Notes: generated by a model not told the origin, from the sequence alone. Shown: positions 11,705-32,555, counted from the first letter of the stretch. The stretch is 39,000 nucleotides of DNA from Cristatella mucedo (GCA_009760855.2 WPIO01000149.1:691001-730000); one strand, 5' to 3'. Program-made: numbers and translations.

Positions 11705-11775
11705 CTCGCCAGGGGGCGCTCGCCAAGGGGCGCTCGCCAGGGGGCGCTCGCCAGGGGCTGCTCGCCAGGGGGCGC
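11705..11775 (+). repeat. 14-bp tandem array, five units, in the 5' intron
   Basis: The word 'ctcgcca' recurs exactly every 14 bp at 11705, 11719, 11733, 11747 and 11761. The unit is approximately CTCGCCAGGGGGCG. Each AGGGGGCGC core resembles the 3' half of the CTCF consensus. It lies inside the predicted first intron of the collagen-like gene. Confidence 0.9.
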
Positions 11776-12079
11776 CGCCTGGCGAACGACGCGCGAGAGC
11801 GACGCGCTACGGTGACTCGCTGTCGCTACGCACGCCGATCTACGTCTCGGTGAAAGCGGCACGCGCCGCGAACTGTAGCCCGCGCCACTGCTGTGAGCAG
11901 CGCCGAGCGAAGCGCAAGCTGGCATTGCTCCGAACGCCGGGCGGAGAATGCGCGGCGTGAGATCAGCGCGGCACCTCGTGGCCTGAGCGACGGCGCAGCG
12001 TCGCCGTGGCGTCACCGTCGTCGTTTCATATTGGCCGCTGAATAATCGCCCGCCAGAAGCAGCAGCAGCAGCAGCAGCA

Positions 12080-12241
12080 ATGGGCGGCGAGTCGACGGCG
12101 ACGGGCCGCGTCATGCAGAGATCGACGTGTCTTCTCATCGCCACTCAGACAGTGATCGCCGTCGCGCTGGTGCTCGCCACGTGCACTCTCTACATTCAGG
12201 CGCGAAGCAAAATCGACCAGCTCAGCGTGAGGCAGTCGCAG
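12080..12241 (+). CDS. Collagen-like gene, coding exon 1 (membrane anchor)
   Basis: The start ATG follows a (CAG)n/(AGC)n 5' leader. The exon encodes 54 residues including the whole transmembrane segment and ends in phase 0 at CAG|GTACTAG. A competing donor AGC|GTGAGG at 12226/12227 is also phase 0 and has the better +3 to +5 match, so two isoforms differing by five residues are possible. Confidence 0.8.
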
Positions 12242-15200
12242 GTACTAGCGGACGAGAGCTCGCGCCGAGGGGGCAAGGGCAAGGTCGCTGCTGGAGTCCG
12301 CCGATAGCTACTTATTCCGCCACCGTAGGAGAGAGAAAGCGAGGGGGAGGGAACGTTGAGGAGGTCCTATCAGGCCAAAAGGCAGGCACAGAACGTATTA
12401 ATAATAATTATATAATAATAGTAATGCACTCGATAAGGCGCCCTCGGAGAACTCAATATCTTTCCCGGCGCCGGCTGCGCTTCGCTGCGATCCGCCGTGA
12501 ATAAGCCAGTCGGATATTCGCGGGTCGCGGAATGCACAGCGTTGTGCCTAGATTGCACATGCCAAAGAATCACCTGCTCACAACGTTACCGGTAAAGTTT
12601 ACTTGAATCTCCCTCCCGCCCCCCCCCCACCACTGGACAGCTGGCCGCCACCCTAACCGTACTGGGTTAGGTCATCTTACTGCACGATCCTGCGATCGCG
12701 AGATCGTGGATTCGATTCCTGCAGCAGACAGCCCTTTATTGCCTGCGGCAACGAGGGCTGTTAATAACAACAAGAGGAAGAATGGCAGCAATAGATTGCT
12801 TGTGTGGCAGCCTACCGCCAAGCGCGCGAACTGCCAATTGTCGTCGCCCACTAGACCCGGCGGACGGACCGTCGCCAGCCTTCGCATCTCTTGTTTTTAG
12901 TTCGCCAGTGAAACTCTCGCCCGAACGCGACGCCAGAGCGCACCGGGTAAGTGTCGAAGGTTTCCGCAGGAAGTTTGCGCCTGACGTTTGGGCTGGAAAT
13001 TTGCACCAGAAATGAGCGCCGAAAAATTCCGCCGGAAGCTAGCGCCGAAAGCTAGCGCCGAAAGCTTGCGCCGGAAGCCCTCGCCGTGCGTTCGAGCCGC
13101 AGCCCACGCCGTCGCGTGTCGTCGCCGGGGGGGGCGGGCGAGGTCGGTGGCAGCTGACCTCGGTGCCGACCGCTGCCGGCAAAATGGTGGACGAAGAGGC
13201 CGTCACGTCTCACCTTCGCTTTAGGCTCGACCGGCAGCAATTGCGATTGCCCGCAAGGGCCCGATGGATCGCGCGGACCGCCGGGGCTCCGCGGACGCGA
13301 CGGGCCGATCGGTACGAGCGGCACGAACGGAAGCACGGGCAGCACGGGAAGCACCGGACCGGGAGGCAGCGTGGGCAGCACCGGACCGCTCGGTCCGCTC
13401 GGCCCGTCCGGACCGACTGGCACGCTGGGCTGGACAGGCGCGGCCGGACCGACGGGCGACCATGGCGGCACGGGCAAGAAAGGCGACCAGGGCGCATCCG
13501 GCGCCACCGGGCCGCAAGGCGCTCCGGGCCAGACGGGCGACAGCGGCTCTCAGGGAGCGCCGGGCGCCTCCGGCGCCAAGGGTCCGACTGGAGACCAGGG
13601 CGCGCAGGGCGCCGTCGGGCCGACCGGCGCCGCCGGAGCGTCGGGTGCCTCCGGCGCCAAGGGCTCCGGAGGCAAGCGCGGCGACGACGGCTCTTCGGGA
13701 GCGCCGGGCCCGAGCGGCGCCGGCGGCTCGCAGGGAGCCGCCGGCGCGACGGGCGCCGCCGGCGCAACCGGCGCCGCCGGAGACGTCGGAGACAAGGGCG
13801 CGACGGGCTCCAGAGGCGACAGGGGCGCGACAGGTCTGCCGGGCTCGTCCGGCGCCGCGGGTAGTGCGGGCGCGACGGGGCAAAAGGGCAGCGCCGGCGA
13901 CGCTGGCGACAGCGGGCAGGCGGGACAGGACGGCGAGCGTGGCGAGCCGGGATCTTCGGGCGACCAGGGCCCCGCGGGTCCGAGCGGCGCCGCTGGACAG
14001 ACGGGATCGGACGGAGACAAGGGCGAGCGCGGAGCCGACGGTCAGACGGGACCCGCCGGACAGCAGGGCGCCGCCGGCGCCAAGGGAGCTGCCGGCCAGG
14101 ACGGCGCGCCGGGCGCTAGCGGCGCCGACGGCGCCCGCGGACCGGCTGGCCCGACCGGTGTCGCCGGGCCAGATGGTGGCAACGGCGCGACGGGGCCGAC
14201 CGGACCGAAGGGACACAAGGGTGCGTGGGGACCGGATGGACAAACCGGTCAGGCAGGCGCCTCCGGCGCGTCGGGCGCGACCGGCGCGAGCGGCTACGCC
14301 GGCCAGCAAGGGTCGACGGGCCCGAGCGGCAGCCAGGGCGACAAGGGCGACAAAGGTCCGACGGGCGCCTCGGGCGACAGCGGTCCGACCGGGCCGAGCG
14401 GCGCGCGAGGCGGCGACGGACCACAGGGCCCGGCGGGAGCGTCCGGCGCCACGGGTCCGGTCGGCCCAACGGGCGCCGGCGGCGCTACGGGCGCCGCCGG
14501 TCCGAAGGGCCCGACGGGCCTCCCTGGCGACGACGGAGCGAATGGCAACGCCGGCGTCGCCGGCGACGCCGGACGCCAGGGCCAGCAGGGCGGCGACGGC
14601 GCGACGGGAGCCAAGGGCGAACGCGGTCCGGACGGCGCCTCCGGCGCGGACGGCGTCGCCGGCGCATCGGGAGCGAGCGGAGCGGAAGGCAAGAGCGGCC
14701 CCGCCGGGCCGACGGGCGCGACGGGCGCCGCCGGCGCCGCCGGGAGGCAGGGAGCGTCCGGTCACACGGGTCCCGCCGGACCGACCGGAGCGACGGGCGC
14801 CACCGGCGCGGCCGGCGGCGACGGCTCAACCGGCGCCGCGGGCGCGCAGGGTCGCGCCGGCGCGCCGGGTCGCACGGGAGCGACCGGCGACGTCGGAGGG
14901 CAGGGCGACAAGGGGGATGCGGGCGCGAGCGGAGCGAGCGGACCCGGCGGCGCGGCCGGCAGCAAAGGCGCCAAGGGCGCGACCGGCGCCACCGGTCTCG
15001 CTGGCGCGGACGGACCGACGGGCGCCAGCGGCCCGCAGGGCGACGGTGGCGACGTCGGGCCCAGCGGCTCGAGCGGAAACGACGGAGCCACCGGCTCGCA
15101 GGGCTCGCCGGGATCGGCAGGCGTCGACGGCGACGGCGGCGCCGTCGGAGGGACCGGCTCGGAAGGAGCCGTCGGAGTCGCCGGACAGGCCGGCCCGCCA

Positions 15201-15581
15201 GGCGACCAGGGACAGGTTGGACCCGTCGGCGACAAAGGCGACTCCGGTCCGGTGGGGCAGTGGGGAGAACAGGGCCAGAAGGGCGACCGCGGCGTGTCGG
15301 GCGCCGCGGGCGCGGCCGGTGCCTCCGGCTGGCAAGGAGGTCAGGGCGCGACGGGCCCCGTCGGCGAGACGGGCACCTCAGGACAACCGGGCGCCACCGG
15401 CCCGACCGGTCCGATCGGCAGCTCGGGCGACAAGGGCGAGCCCGGCGAGCCGGGCGCGACGCCGGCTCCGGTAGGTCCCATGGGTGCTATGGGTCAGCAG
15501 GGCCCCAAAGGAGATAACGGCCCCACGGGTCACACGGGGCCGAAGGGTCCCTTCGGCCAAAAAGGGGCGGCCGGAAGATAA
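12080..15581 (+). CDS. Transmembrane collagen-like protein with furin-type site (three coding exons, 854 aa)
   Basis: Joined exons 12080-12241, 12901-12946 and 13225-15581 total 2,565 bp in one frame. Residues 1-15 are cytosolic and basic. A single hydrophobic segment (about 17-39, LLIATQTVIAVALVLATCTL) makes a type II signal anchor. A short stalk with RTRR at 62-65 matches the R-X-(K/R)-R furin consensus. C76-D-C78 could provide interchain disulfides. From G81 an almost unbroken Gly-X-Y domain of about 258 triplets runs to the stop. It is rich in Ala, Thr, Ser and Asp, has KGD/KGE pairs, and has RGD at 221-223 and 266-268. One break occurs at 813-820 (GATPAPVG). There is no C-terminal NC1 or other trimerisation domain. 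This architecture resembles membrane-associated collagens (types XIII, XXIII, XXV) and, in the N-terminal anchor plus RXXR, cuticle collagens. Orthology is not assigned. A structural matrix or pericellular role after shedding is inferred. An alternative donor at 12226 would remove five residues in frame. Confidence 0.85.
12393..12480 (-). mobile_element. Solo 3' end of LINE family B in the collagen intron
   Basis: In antisense this reads 'gatattgagttctccgagggcgccttatcgagtgcatta' followed by an (ATT)n-like tail at 12,397-12,424. That matches the 3' hairpin and tail of the family B copy at 2,320-2,383. Only the last 80-90 bp are present, as expected from strong 5' truncation. It lies inside the intron between coding exons 1 and 2. 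Confidence 0.85.
12660..12775 (+). mobile_element. tRNA-derived SINE, copy 1
   Basis: The copy carries an A-box-like 'ggttaggtcatctta', a B-box 'ggattcgattcctgc', then the family body 'ccctttattgcctgcggcaa...gctgttaataacaac'. The 'ctttattgcc' block after the B box recurs at 21,127, 22,222 and in antisense at 29,635. It is intronic in the collagen-like gene, in sense orientation. Confidence 0.75.
12901..12946 (+). CDS. Collagen-like gene, coding exon 2 (furin-type site)
   Basis: This micro-exon of 46 bp has strong borders: acceptor CTCTTGTTTTTAG| and donor CCGG|GTAAGT. It begins in phase 0, as exon 1 ends, and leaves one base that joins the first two bases of exon 3 to make a Gly codon. It encodes 15 residues, FASETLARTRRQSAP, containing the RTRR cleavage motif. 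The exact phase agreement on both sides is the main support. Confidence 0.8.
13225..15581 (+). CDS. Collagen-like gene, coding exon 3 (entire triple-helical domain)
   Basis: The acceptor is CCTTCGCTTTAG| at 13224. The first residues are STGSNCDCPQGPDGSRGPPG, and Gly then occurs every third residue to the TAA at 15579-15581. The reading frame is very GC-rich. Antisense and shifted frames are open for long stretches only because of this composition. From about 15,470 the last 110 bp have more balanced base use and follow a 'CCG|GTAGGT' donor-like site and the only triplet break, which may mark a joined exon boundary. Fibrillar collagens instead split this domain over many 54-bp-type exons. Confidence 0.88.
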
Positions 15582-15813
15582 TGCCGCCGATTGCCGTCGA
15601 CCGGTCCGTTCGGTCGTCGACGAGCTCCTGCGCGGGCACGCGTCATCCCCGGTCGTCGGCGGTGGCTGCGCCGCGGCGCTCGCTCGCTAGCGCGCGCGAG
15701 CGAGCGAGCGCGGTGGGCGGCGCGCCGTCAAATCCTCGGGCCGCCGCTGCCGCCGACTGCCAGACGGCTCATCGCCAGCGCCGTGCGTGCGCGTGCACGC
15801 GCGCGATATTGAC

Positions 15814-15819
15814 ATTAAA
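15814..15819 (+). terminator. Poly(A) signal ATTAAA of the collagen-like gene
   Basis: ATTAAA lies about 235 bp after the stop codon. It is the first good polyadenylation signal in an otherwise GC-rich 3' UTR and is followed within 20-30 bp by a T/GT-containing tract ('tgcttcgtgcggatagcgttctc'). Cleavage is expected near 15,835-15,850. Confidence 0.6.
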
Positions 15820-15849
15820 AGCTCTTCAACTGCTTCGTGCGGATAGCGT

Positions 15850-16374
15850 TCTCTAACGTCGCCAGGGCCGCAGGGCAGCTTGACCCGCGGCAGCCGACGC
15901 ACCCGGACTTCGAACGTGAAGCCGTGCCGCCATGCGGTCGGCTTCGGCGGGCTTCTGTCGGTCCGGTCAAAAGGGCGGCCGAGCGCTCGCCAATCGCTCC
16001 GCGAGTCTCTTCGTTGAGAAAAAGAAAGAGATTTTATTCTTCTGCGAGGCCTCCTCTTTTTAGCGAGACCCAAAGGCCGATTGTGCGACTTTTGACGAAG
16101 CAGGAGATGAGAGAAGGAGATGAAAGAAGGGCGCCAAAGAAAAGCGGCGTCCGACTACGCACCGGATTCTGGAGCGATTCTGGCCTGGGGACTCCCTCCA
16201 CCCGCCGCCGCCGCCGCCGCCCTGAACTGAACTCCAACCAGCGGCCGCCCGCTCGGCGGCACTTGCTGGTAAGGGCTACCCCGCGTGATCTCACGGGTAT
16301 AGGTCTGAGCGTATGGGGGCTTCGTTTTAGGGAGACGTGTAGCTACTATGTCACATCCGTAGGCGACTGATCAG
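15850..16374. other. Region between the collagen gene and a LINE copy; no supported gene
   Basis: A 177-codon plus frame spans 15,837-16,370 without any recognisable domain and includes a (CCG)n stretch at 16,203-16,220. A donor-like CTG|GTAAGG occurs at 16,269. I cannot support an exon from this alone. Confidence 0.35.
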
Positions 16375-16377
16375 GCT

Positions 16378-17105
16378 ATCTATTGTAATGTAATGCATCT
16401 CCGTCTGTAACTCCACAGCGTCATAAAGACTATGTAGGTGTTGCGCAGGAGAGTTTTGTATAACGCACTCGCAGCCTAAGCGGCTTTCGGTGCGCATTCG
16501 GTAGCCAACAGACTTCGTCTCACGAAACAAAGAGAGAGTGGAAAGCATAGCACAGTCAGGAGAGCAGTTGAGGTAGTGAGTGGCATGGAAGTAGCAGCTC
16601 AGGACCGCTGAAAAGGATGAGCAATCGTCGGCAGTAGTTGAGTAGTTGTCCTTGCGTAAGAATTGTGGAAGCGAGCTCCACAGTCTAGGGCCTGCAGAGC
16701 TAAAGCTTCTGTCGCCAACGGTCTTCAGGCGGAGGAGTGGAACAGCTAACTTATTGTCCACACAGGACCTGAGGGCGCGAACAGGCTGAAACTAATACAG
16801 CAATTCAGCTGGGCACGAAGGAGCCAAGCCGTGGCGGGCCTTGTAGGTCAGCGTAAGAACCTTGCTCTGAATCCGTTGGTCAACCGGCATCCATCTTAGC
16901 TCTTTTAGCCAAGGAGACACGTGCTCAAACTTCCGGGACTTGAAGACTAGCCTTGCAGCCATATTCATAGTCAGCTGCAATGGCCTAATCGCTTTTTTGT
17001 AAGCCCAGCCAATAGGGAATTGCAATAATCAAGCCGAGACAGAACTAAAGAGCTAGTTAAATTTTGTTGCGAGCCACTGTGGAAGACAGCTCCTGATCTT
17101 GGATA
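16378..17105 (-). mobile_element. LINE family A copy, antisense, nearly collinear C-terminal half
   Basis: On the minus strand the order is AIRPLQLTMNMAARLVFKSR, LKELRWMPVDQRIQSKVLTL, TYKARHGLAPS, then DNKLAVPLLRLKTVGDRSF and SAGPRLWSSLPQF, followed by the family tail ending 'cattacattacaat' (plus strand 16,380-16,400). These are CR1-like ORF2 C-terminal motifs. The frame breaks at about 16,790, so it is a pseudogene. It is the best-preserved family member after the 23.5-24.5 kb copy. Confidence 0.88.
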
Positions 17106-17136
17106 GGGATCGGACTTGCTGGCTAGCTGTAGAAGC

Positions 17137-17210
17137 AGTCTTTCTTTCTCTCTCTCTCTCTCTCTTTATCTCTCTCTCTTTCTCGCCCTCTCTCTCTTTC
17201 TCTATGTCTC
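17137..17210 (+). repeat. Imperfect (CT)n microsatellite
   Basis: CT repeats are interrupted by TTTAT, TTT and GCC variants, so the array is older than the pure (CT)n tracts elsewhere. Confidence 0.9.
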
Positions 17211-17489
17211 TATCTGCTGCAAGTAACATTTATACGATAAACGGGCGTTTCGACATGCTGGAGAAACATGTCTTGCAGAAAAGAAAATATAAGAGCTAGC
17301 GAATCTTTTCGGAAAAGGCACGAGTGTTGGCCTTTTTCGACCCACAAAGTCGGTTATTGCCAGCGCCGGTGCCATTAGTTATGACCAGCCACCGTTCTCC
17401 GGCTGACCTGTCGTATTTGCACCCTGCACATCGTCAGGTGCCGAAACGAGATGCACTCGGATCGAAAAGGGGTGTTTTTCTGGGGTGTG

Positions 17490-18870
17490 GGCGTGCAAGA
17501 GACTCAGACGATTTTTTGTTGGTTTCCCTTCTTTCGAGCTTCGCAGTGACCACAAACCGCGTATTCCGTTACTGGTGACTCATGACTTTGACCAGGTACT
17601 GGTTAGATGCCAATGTCTATTGATTATAATGATTATTTGTTACCCTAGAGCCGTGTATGTGCCTGGGAAGACCCTGGTGATAGCTGAAGGTCATACGCTG
17701 TGAGAGCACCAGTGTGTAGGAGCACGGAACACGACCATGCCGAAGCCATTCAGCTCTACGTAAATACCATCGTTGCTAAATCACTTTCAGTAGCTCGCTG
17801 GAGCAAAGTAAAGCCGACTACCGCTGACGACAGTGAGCTACAGGCTGTCACACGCTGTCACGGTGGCCTAAATCGACTGAGGGCCTACCAGGAAACTTGC
17901 TCAAGTACTTCGCCATAAGTAGCCATCTATATCTTTCTAAGCCTGCAGGCTTTTCTGTTGGAGCGTATCCACGACGGCCAACGGGGAGTGACTAAAAGTA
18001 GAGACCGAACAAGGTCGTGTGTATACTGGCTAGGCATTAATCAAGACTTTAAGACATTTGACGATTCTTGCAGCTTCTGTCAAAACAACCAGAGGAGAAA
18101 ACTTCATGAGCCAATCATCCGACACCGTTGCCAAGTGTTCCTTGGCAACAAGTCGTTGCCGATCTCTTCGAACACGAGGGACGACAGCACCTGATCGTAA
18201 TCGACTTTTACTTCAGTTATATGGAAATCACTCCAGAATTAAAAAAATTGAAGACCATAGAAGTCTTGGCCGAACAACAAACCATATTTGCTCGCTGGGG
18301 CATACCAGAGTCATTGCAGTCTGACTCTGGTTCACAATTCTCGTCTGAATGTGCTGGTTTTTCGAGGCGATAAGGTTTCAAGTACATTAAGACCAGCCCA
18401 CATTTTTCACAACAAACGAAAAAGTGGAAAGAGCTGTGAAAACAGCCAAACCTACTGTTAGGCAGTCTGATCCGTGCCTCGACCTAATGATTCAGAGGTC
18501 GTCGCACCTCTACAAGCTTCAGTCAGGCACAACTGATCACGGGACGACAGATTATGACGACGTTGCCTGTGCTCCCTCGGCACGTCGAACCACAATGGCC
18601 GGCGAAATAAATGGCTCAACTCAACGACGACCGTGCAAAAGAGCTTTAACCGAACTACCACGATCGTCAGCATTCTGCTTGCCAACTTCCACTTCTTCAA
18701 CCCTGCCAACCGGTATTAGGACGGACTGATGGCAAAAGCAGCTGGAGCACATATGAAACGGTGACAGCTCAAGCGGGTGCACCTCGATCGTTTGTCGTGC
18801 AGACTGTCAATGGCAGCACACTTCGGCGGAACGGGAGGCATCGTCGACCGATTGACGCCGATCTAAAGGT
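17490..18870 (+). pseudogene. Ty3/Gypsy-type pol remnant: RNase H end, linker, integrase
   Basis: Plus-strand fragments in several frames follow Ty3/Gypsy order. The RNase H end (FELRSDHKPRIPLL, then YPRAVYVPGKTLVIA) is followed by a linker ending in LLERIHDGQRGVTKSRDR and an integrase zinc-finger half with DSCSFCQNN. The integrase core has DLFEHEGRQHLIVIDF and GIPESLQSDSGSQFSSE, which carry two of the catalytic acidic positions. A C-terminal APRSFVVQTVNGSTLRRN block lies near 18,780-18,835. Stops and frameshifts at about 17,580, 17,700, 17,915 and 18,370 make it dead. No LTRs, primer-binding site or gag could be recognised. It lies between the collagen-like and SLC36 genes. Confidence 0.85.
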
Positions 18871-19644
18871 CACTACCAGCGAATCTCCTGGCACTTCTCT
18901 ACATGTACCGAACCCTACAATTGCAGTTCGAATCGGTCTCAGAGTATTGCCGATGAGATGCTCACCTGCCAAGAGCGAATGGCAAAAGGTCACGTATTCT
19001 CGATAAAAAGCCGACGCGGCCACTCATCTGGCACATGCAAGCACGTGCCAGCATCGGTCGGCGATCAATCCAACATACGATCGCCGAATAGCAAGACATT
19101 CAGTGTGCATACGCTTTAGTAAACGCAATCTAATGATGGAAGCTGGGTGTAAGAGGCACAATAAAAGCACAGAGGACTGGCAGCAACGAAAGCTTTCTGC
19201 TGGCTGGCACAGCCTGCCAACGTGCAGCAGCCAAGGTCTCCGCCGCTTGGCTGCTGCACGTTGGCAAGTGGAGACCACTACTGCGACAGGTCCGATCCTC
19301 CGAACGTGCAGCGGCAGCGAAACGTAGCAGCATGGCAGCCTAACCCTCACACGTGGCATGCCCTTTGCACCCCAGAGCATCGTCGTCGGGCACTTCTTTC
19401 TTGGAAGTGGATTGTGGCATAATCGCCGGGCACCCGAGCACAAGCCCTCTTTGAAATGCCAATTGGAATTTTGGAGTCGCAGTTGCTGCCTTGCCATCTC
19501 TGCCGTCGGCTCATCCTTCAGTCCGAAAAGTGACGATGCTGCCAAGACTTTGAGGACTGCGGGCGTTCGGCCCAGTGGATCGACGGTACGTGCACGCACA
19601 GACGAAGAGGTGAGTTTGGTCGTCGCACTGCACCCGCATGCGGC
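18871..19644. other. Spacer downstream of the SLC36 gene; probable 3' UTR/flank
   Basis: It holds the minus-strand 3' flank of the SLC36 gene and a perfect hairpin (19,215-19,266). I found no AATAAA or ATTAAA on the minus strand here, so the transcript end is unknown. An AATAAA on the plus strand lies at 19,160. Nothing else is recognisable. Confidence 0.4.
19215..19266. repeat. Perfect 21-bp inverted repeat with 10-nt loop
   Basis: Arm 19,215-19,235 (T then gccaacgtgcagcagccaag) is the exact reverse complement of 19,246-19,266, with loop gtctccgccg between. It lies about 380 bp downstream of the SLC36 stop codon and could form a stable hairpin in the 3' UTR or flank. It is short for a microRNA precursor. 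Confidence 0.95.
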
Positions 19645-32143
<12,499 letters not shown>

Positions 32144-32503
32144 GCTGCGGCGGGCTGTGCGCTTCGCTATGCGGGCCGACGGGTGCGGCGGGTTAAATAG
32201 ACTGACTCGATACTGAACGGAGGCAGGCGATCGTCGCTCAGGATGTGGTGCCCGACACTTATCGCCGCTGCGAGCTTACCGCGGCGCAACTATATAGTTA
32301 TTACGTGCGCTGACATAAAGGTCAGCTTTCAAAGAAAATACTCTACGAAAGAGCCGTCACAAAAGAGCCGTCACGAAAGAACCGCCAGCTCCTCCGGGAA
32401 AACCACCGGGGCAGGACCGAAAACCGGAAAAGCACATGATGCATCACGTGGGCGGAACAAGAATCTGGAATGTGAAGGTTGGCCCCAGTGTGCCCTTACA
32501 AAG
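32144..32503. promoter_or_regulatory. Inferred bidirectional promoter between SLC36 and the REP homologue
   Basis: Only 360 bp separate the two divergent start codons, so both 5' UTRs and core promoters must lie here or overlap. No convincing TATA box is seen apart from an AT palindrome 'aactatatagtt' at 32,286-32,297. A 14-bp element is tandemly triplicated at 32,347-32,388. The REP start itself sits in an 'AAGATGGCG' YY1-like context. The exact start sites are unknown. Confidence 0.6.
32347..32388 (+). repeat. 14-bp element in three tandem copies
   Basis: The units are gaaagagccgtcac, aaaagagccgtcac and gaaagaaccgccag. Two are almost identical and the third is diverged. They lie in the shared promoter, about 115-155 bp upstream of the REP ATG and 200-245 bp upstream of the SLC36 ATG. 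Confidence 0.9.
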
Positions 32504-32555
32504 ATGGCGAACTCTGAGTTTCCCCGACGCTACGATGTAATTGTACTGGGAACTG
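32504..32555 (+). CDS. Rab escort protein (CHM/REP) homologue, first coding exon only
   Basis: The exon encodes MANSEFPRRYDVIVLGT plus one base of the next Gly codon and then the donor ACTG|GTAGGT. The YDVIV(L/I)GTG segment is the N-terminal dinucleotide-fold signature shared by Rab escort proteins and Rab GDIs. The extra N-terminal residues before it favour REP over GDI. From memory, the human CHM gene splits the same Gly codon after its first base. REP presents newly made Rab GTPases to geranylgeranyl transferase II in the cytosol. The next exon would contain a VLH-D-x-x-x-YYGG motif, and I could not find one to 39,000, so the gene continues beyond the window. GDI remains an alternative. 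Confidence 0.78.

Noticed and set aside
12242-12310. Reading exon 1 of the collagen gene through to 12,307 as a 75-aa protein
   Set aside because: The extension (ADESSRRGGKGK...) follows a donor at 12,242 and ends without any domain. Splicing to the 46-bp exon keeps frame into the Gly-X-Y domain.
13221-14765. A 514-codon open frame on the minus strand opposite the collagen domain, plus other long shifted frames
   Set aside because: The high-GC periodic Gly codon pattern (GGN) removes stops from all other frames. The translations are Ala/Arg/Gly low-complexity with no domain.
13264-15474. A 736-codon plus-strand frame rich in Arg/Ala/Pro
   Set aside because: It is the +1 shadow of the collagen repeat. 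The Gly-X-Y frame has the splice-consistent exons and motif periodicity.
19215-19266. A microRNA precursor
   Set aside because: The stem is only 21 bp and perfectly paired, with a 10-nt loop, which is shorter than usual precursors. There is no sign of conserved mature arms.
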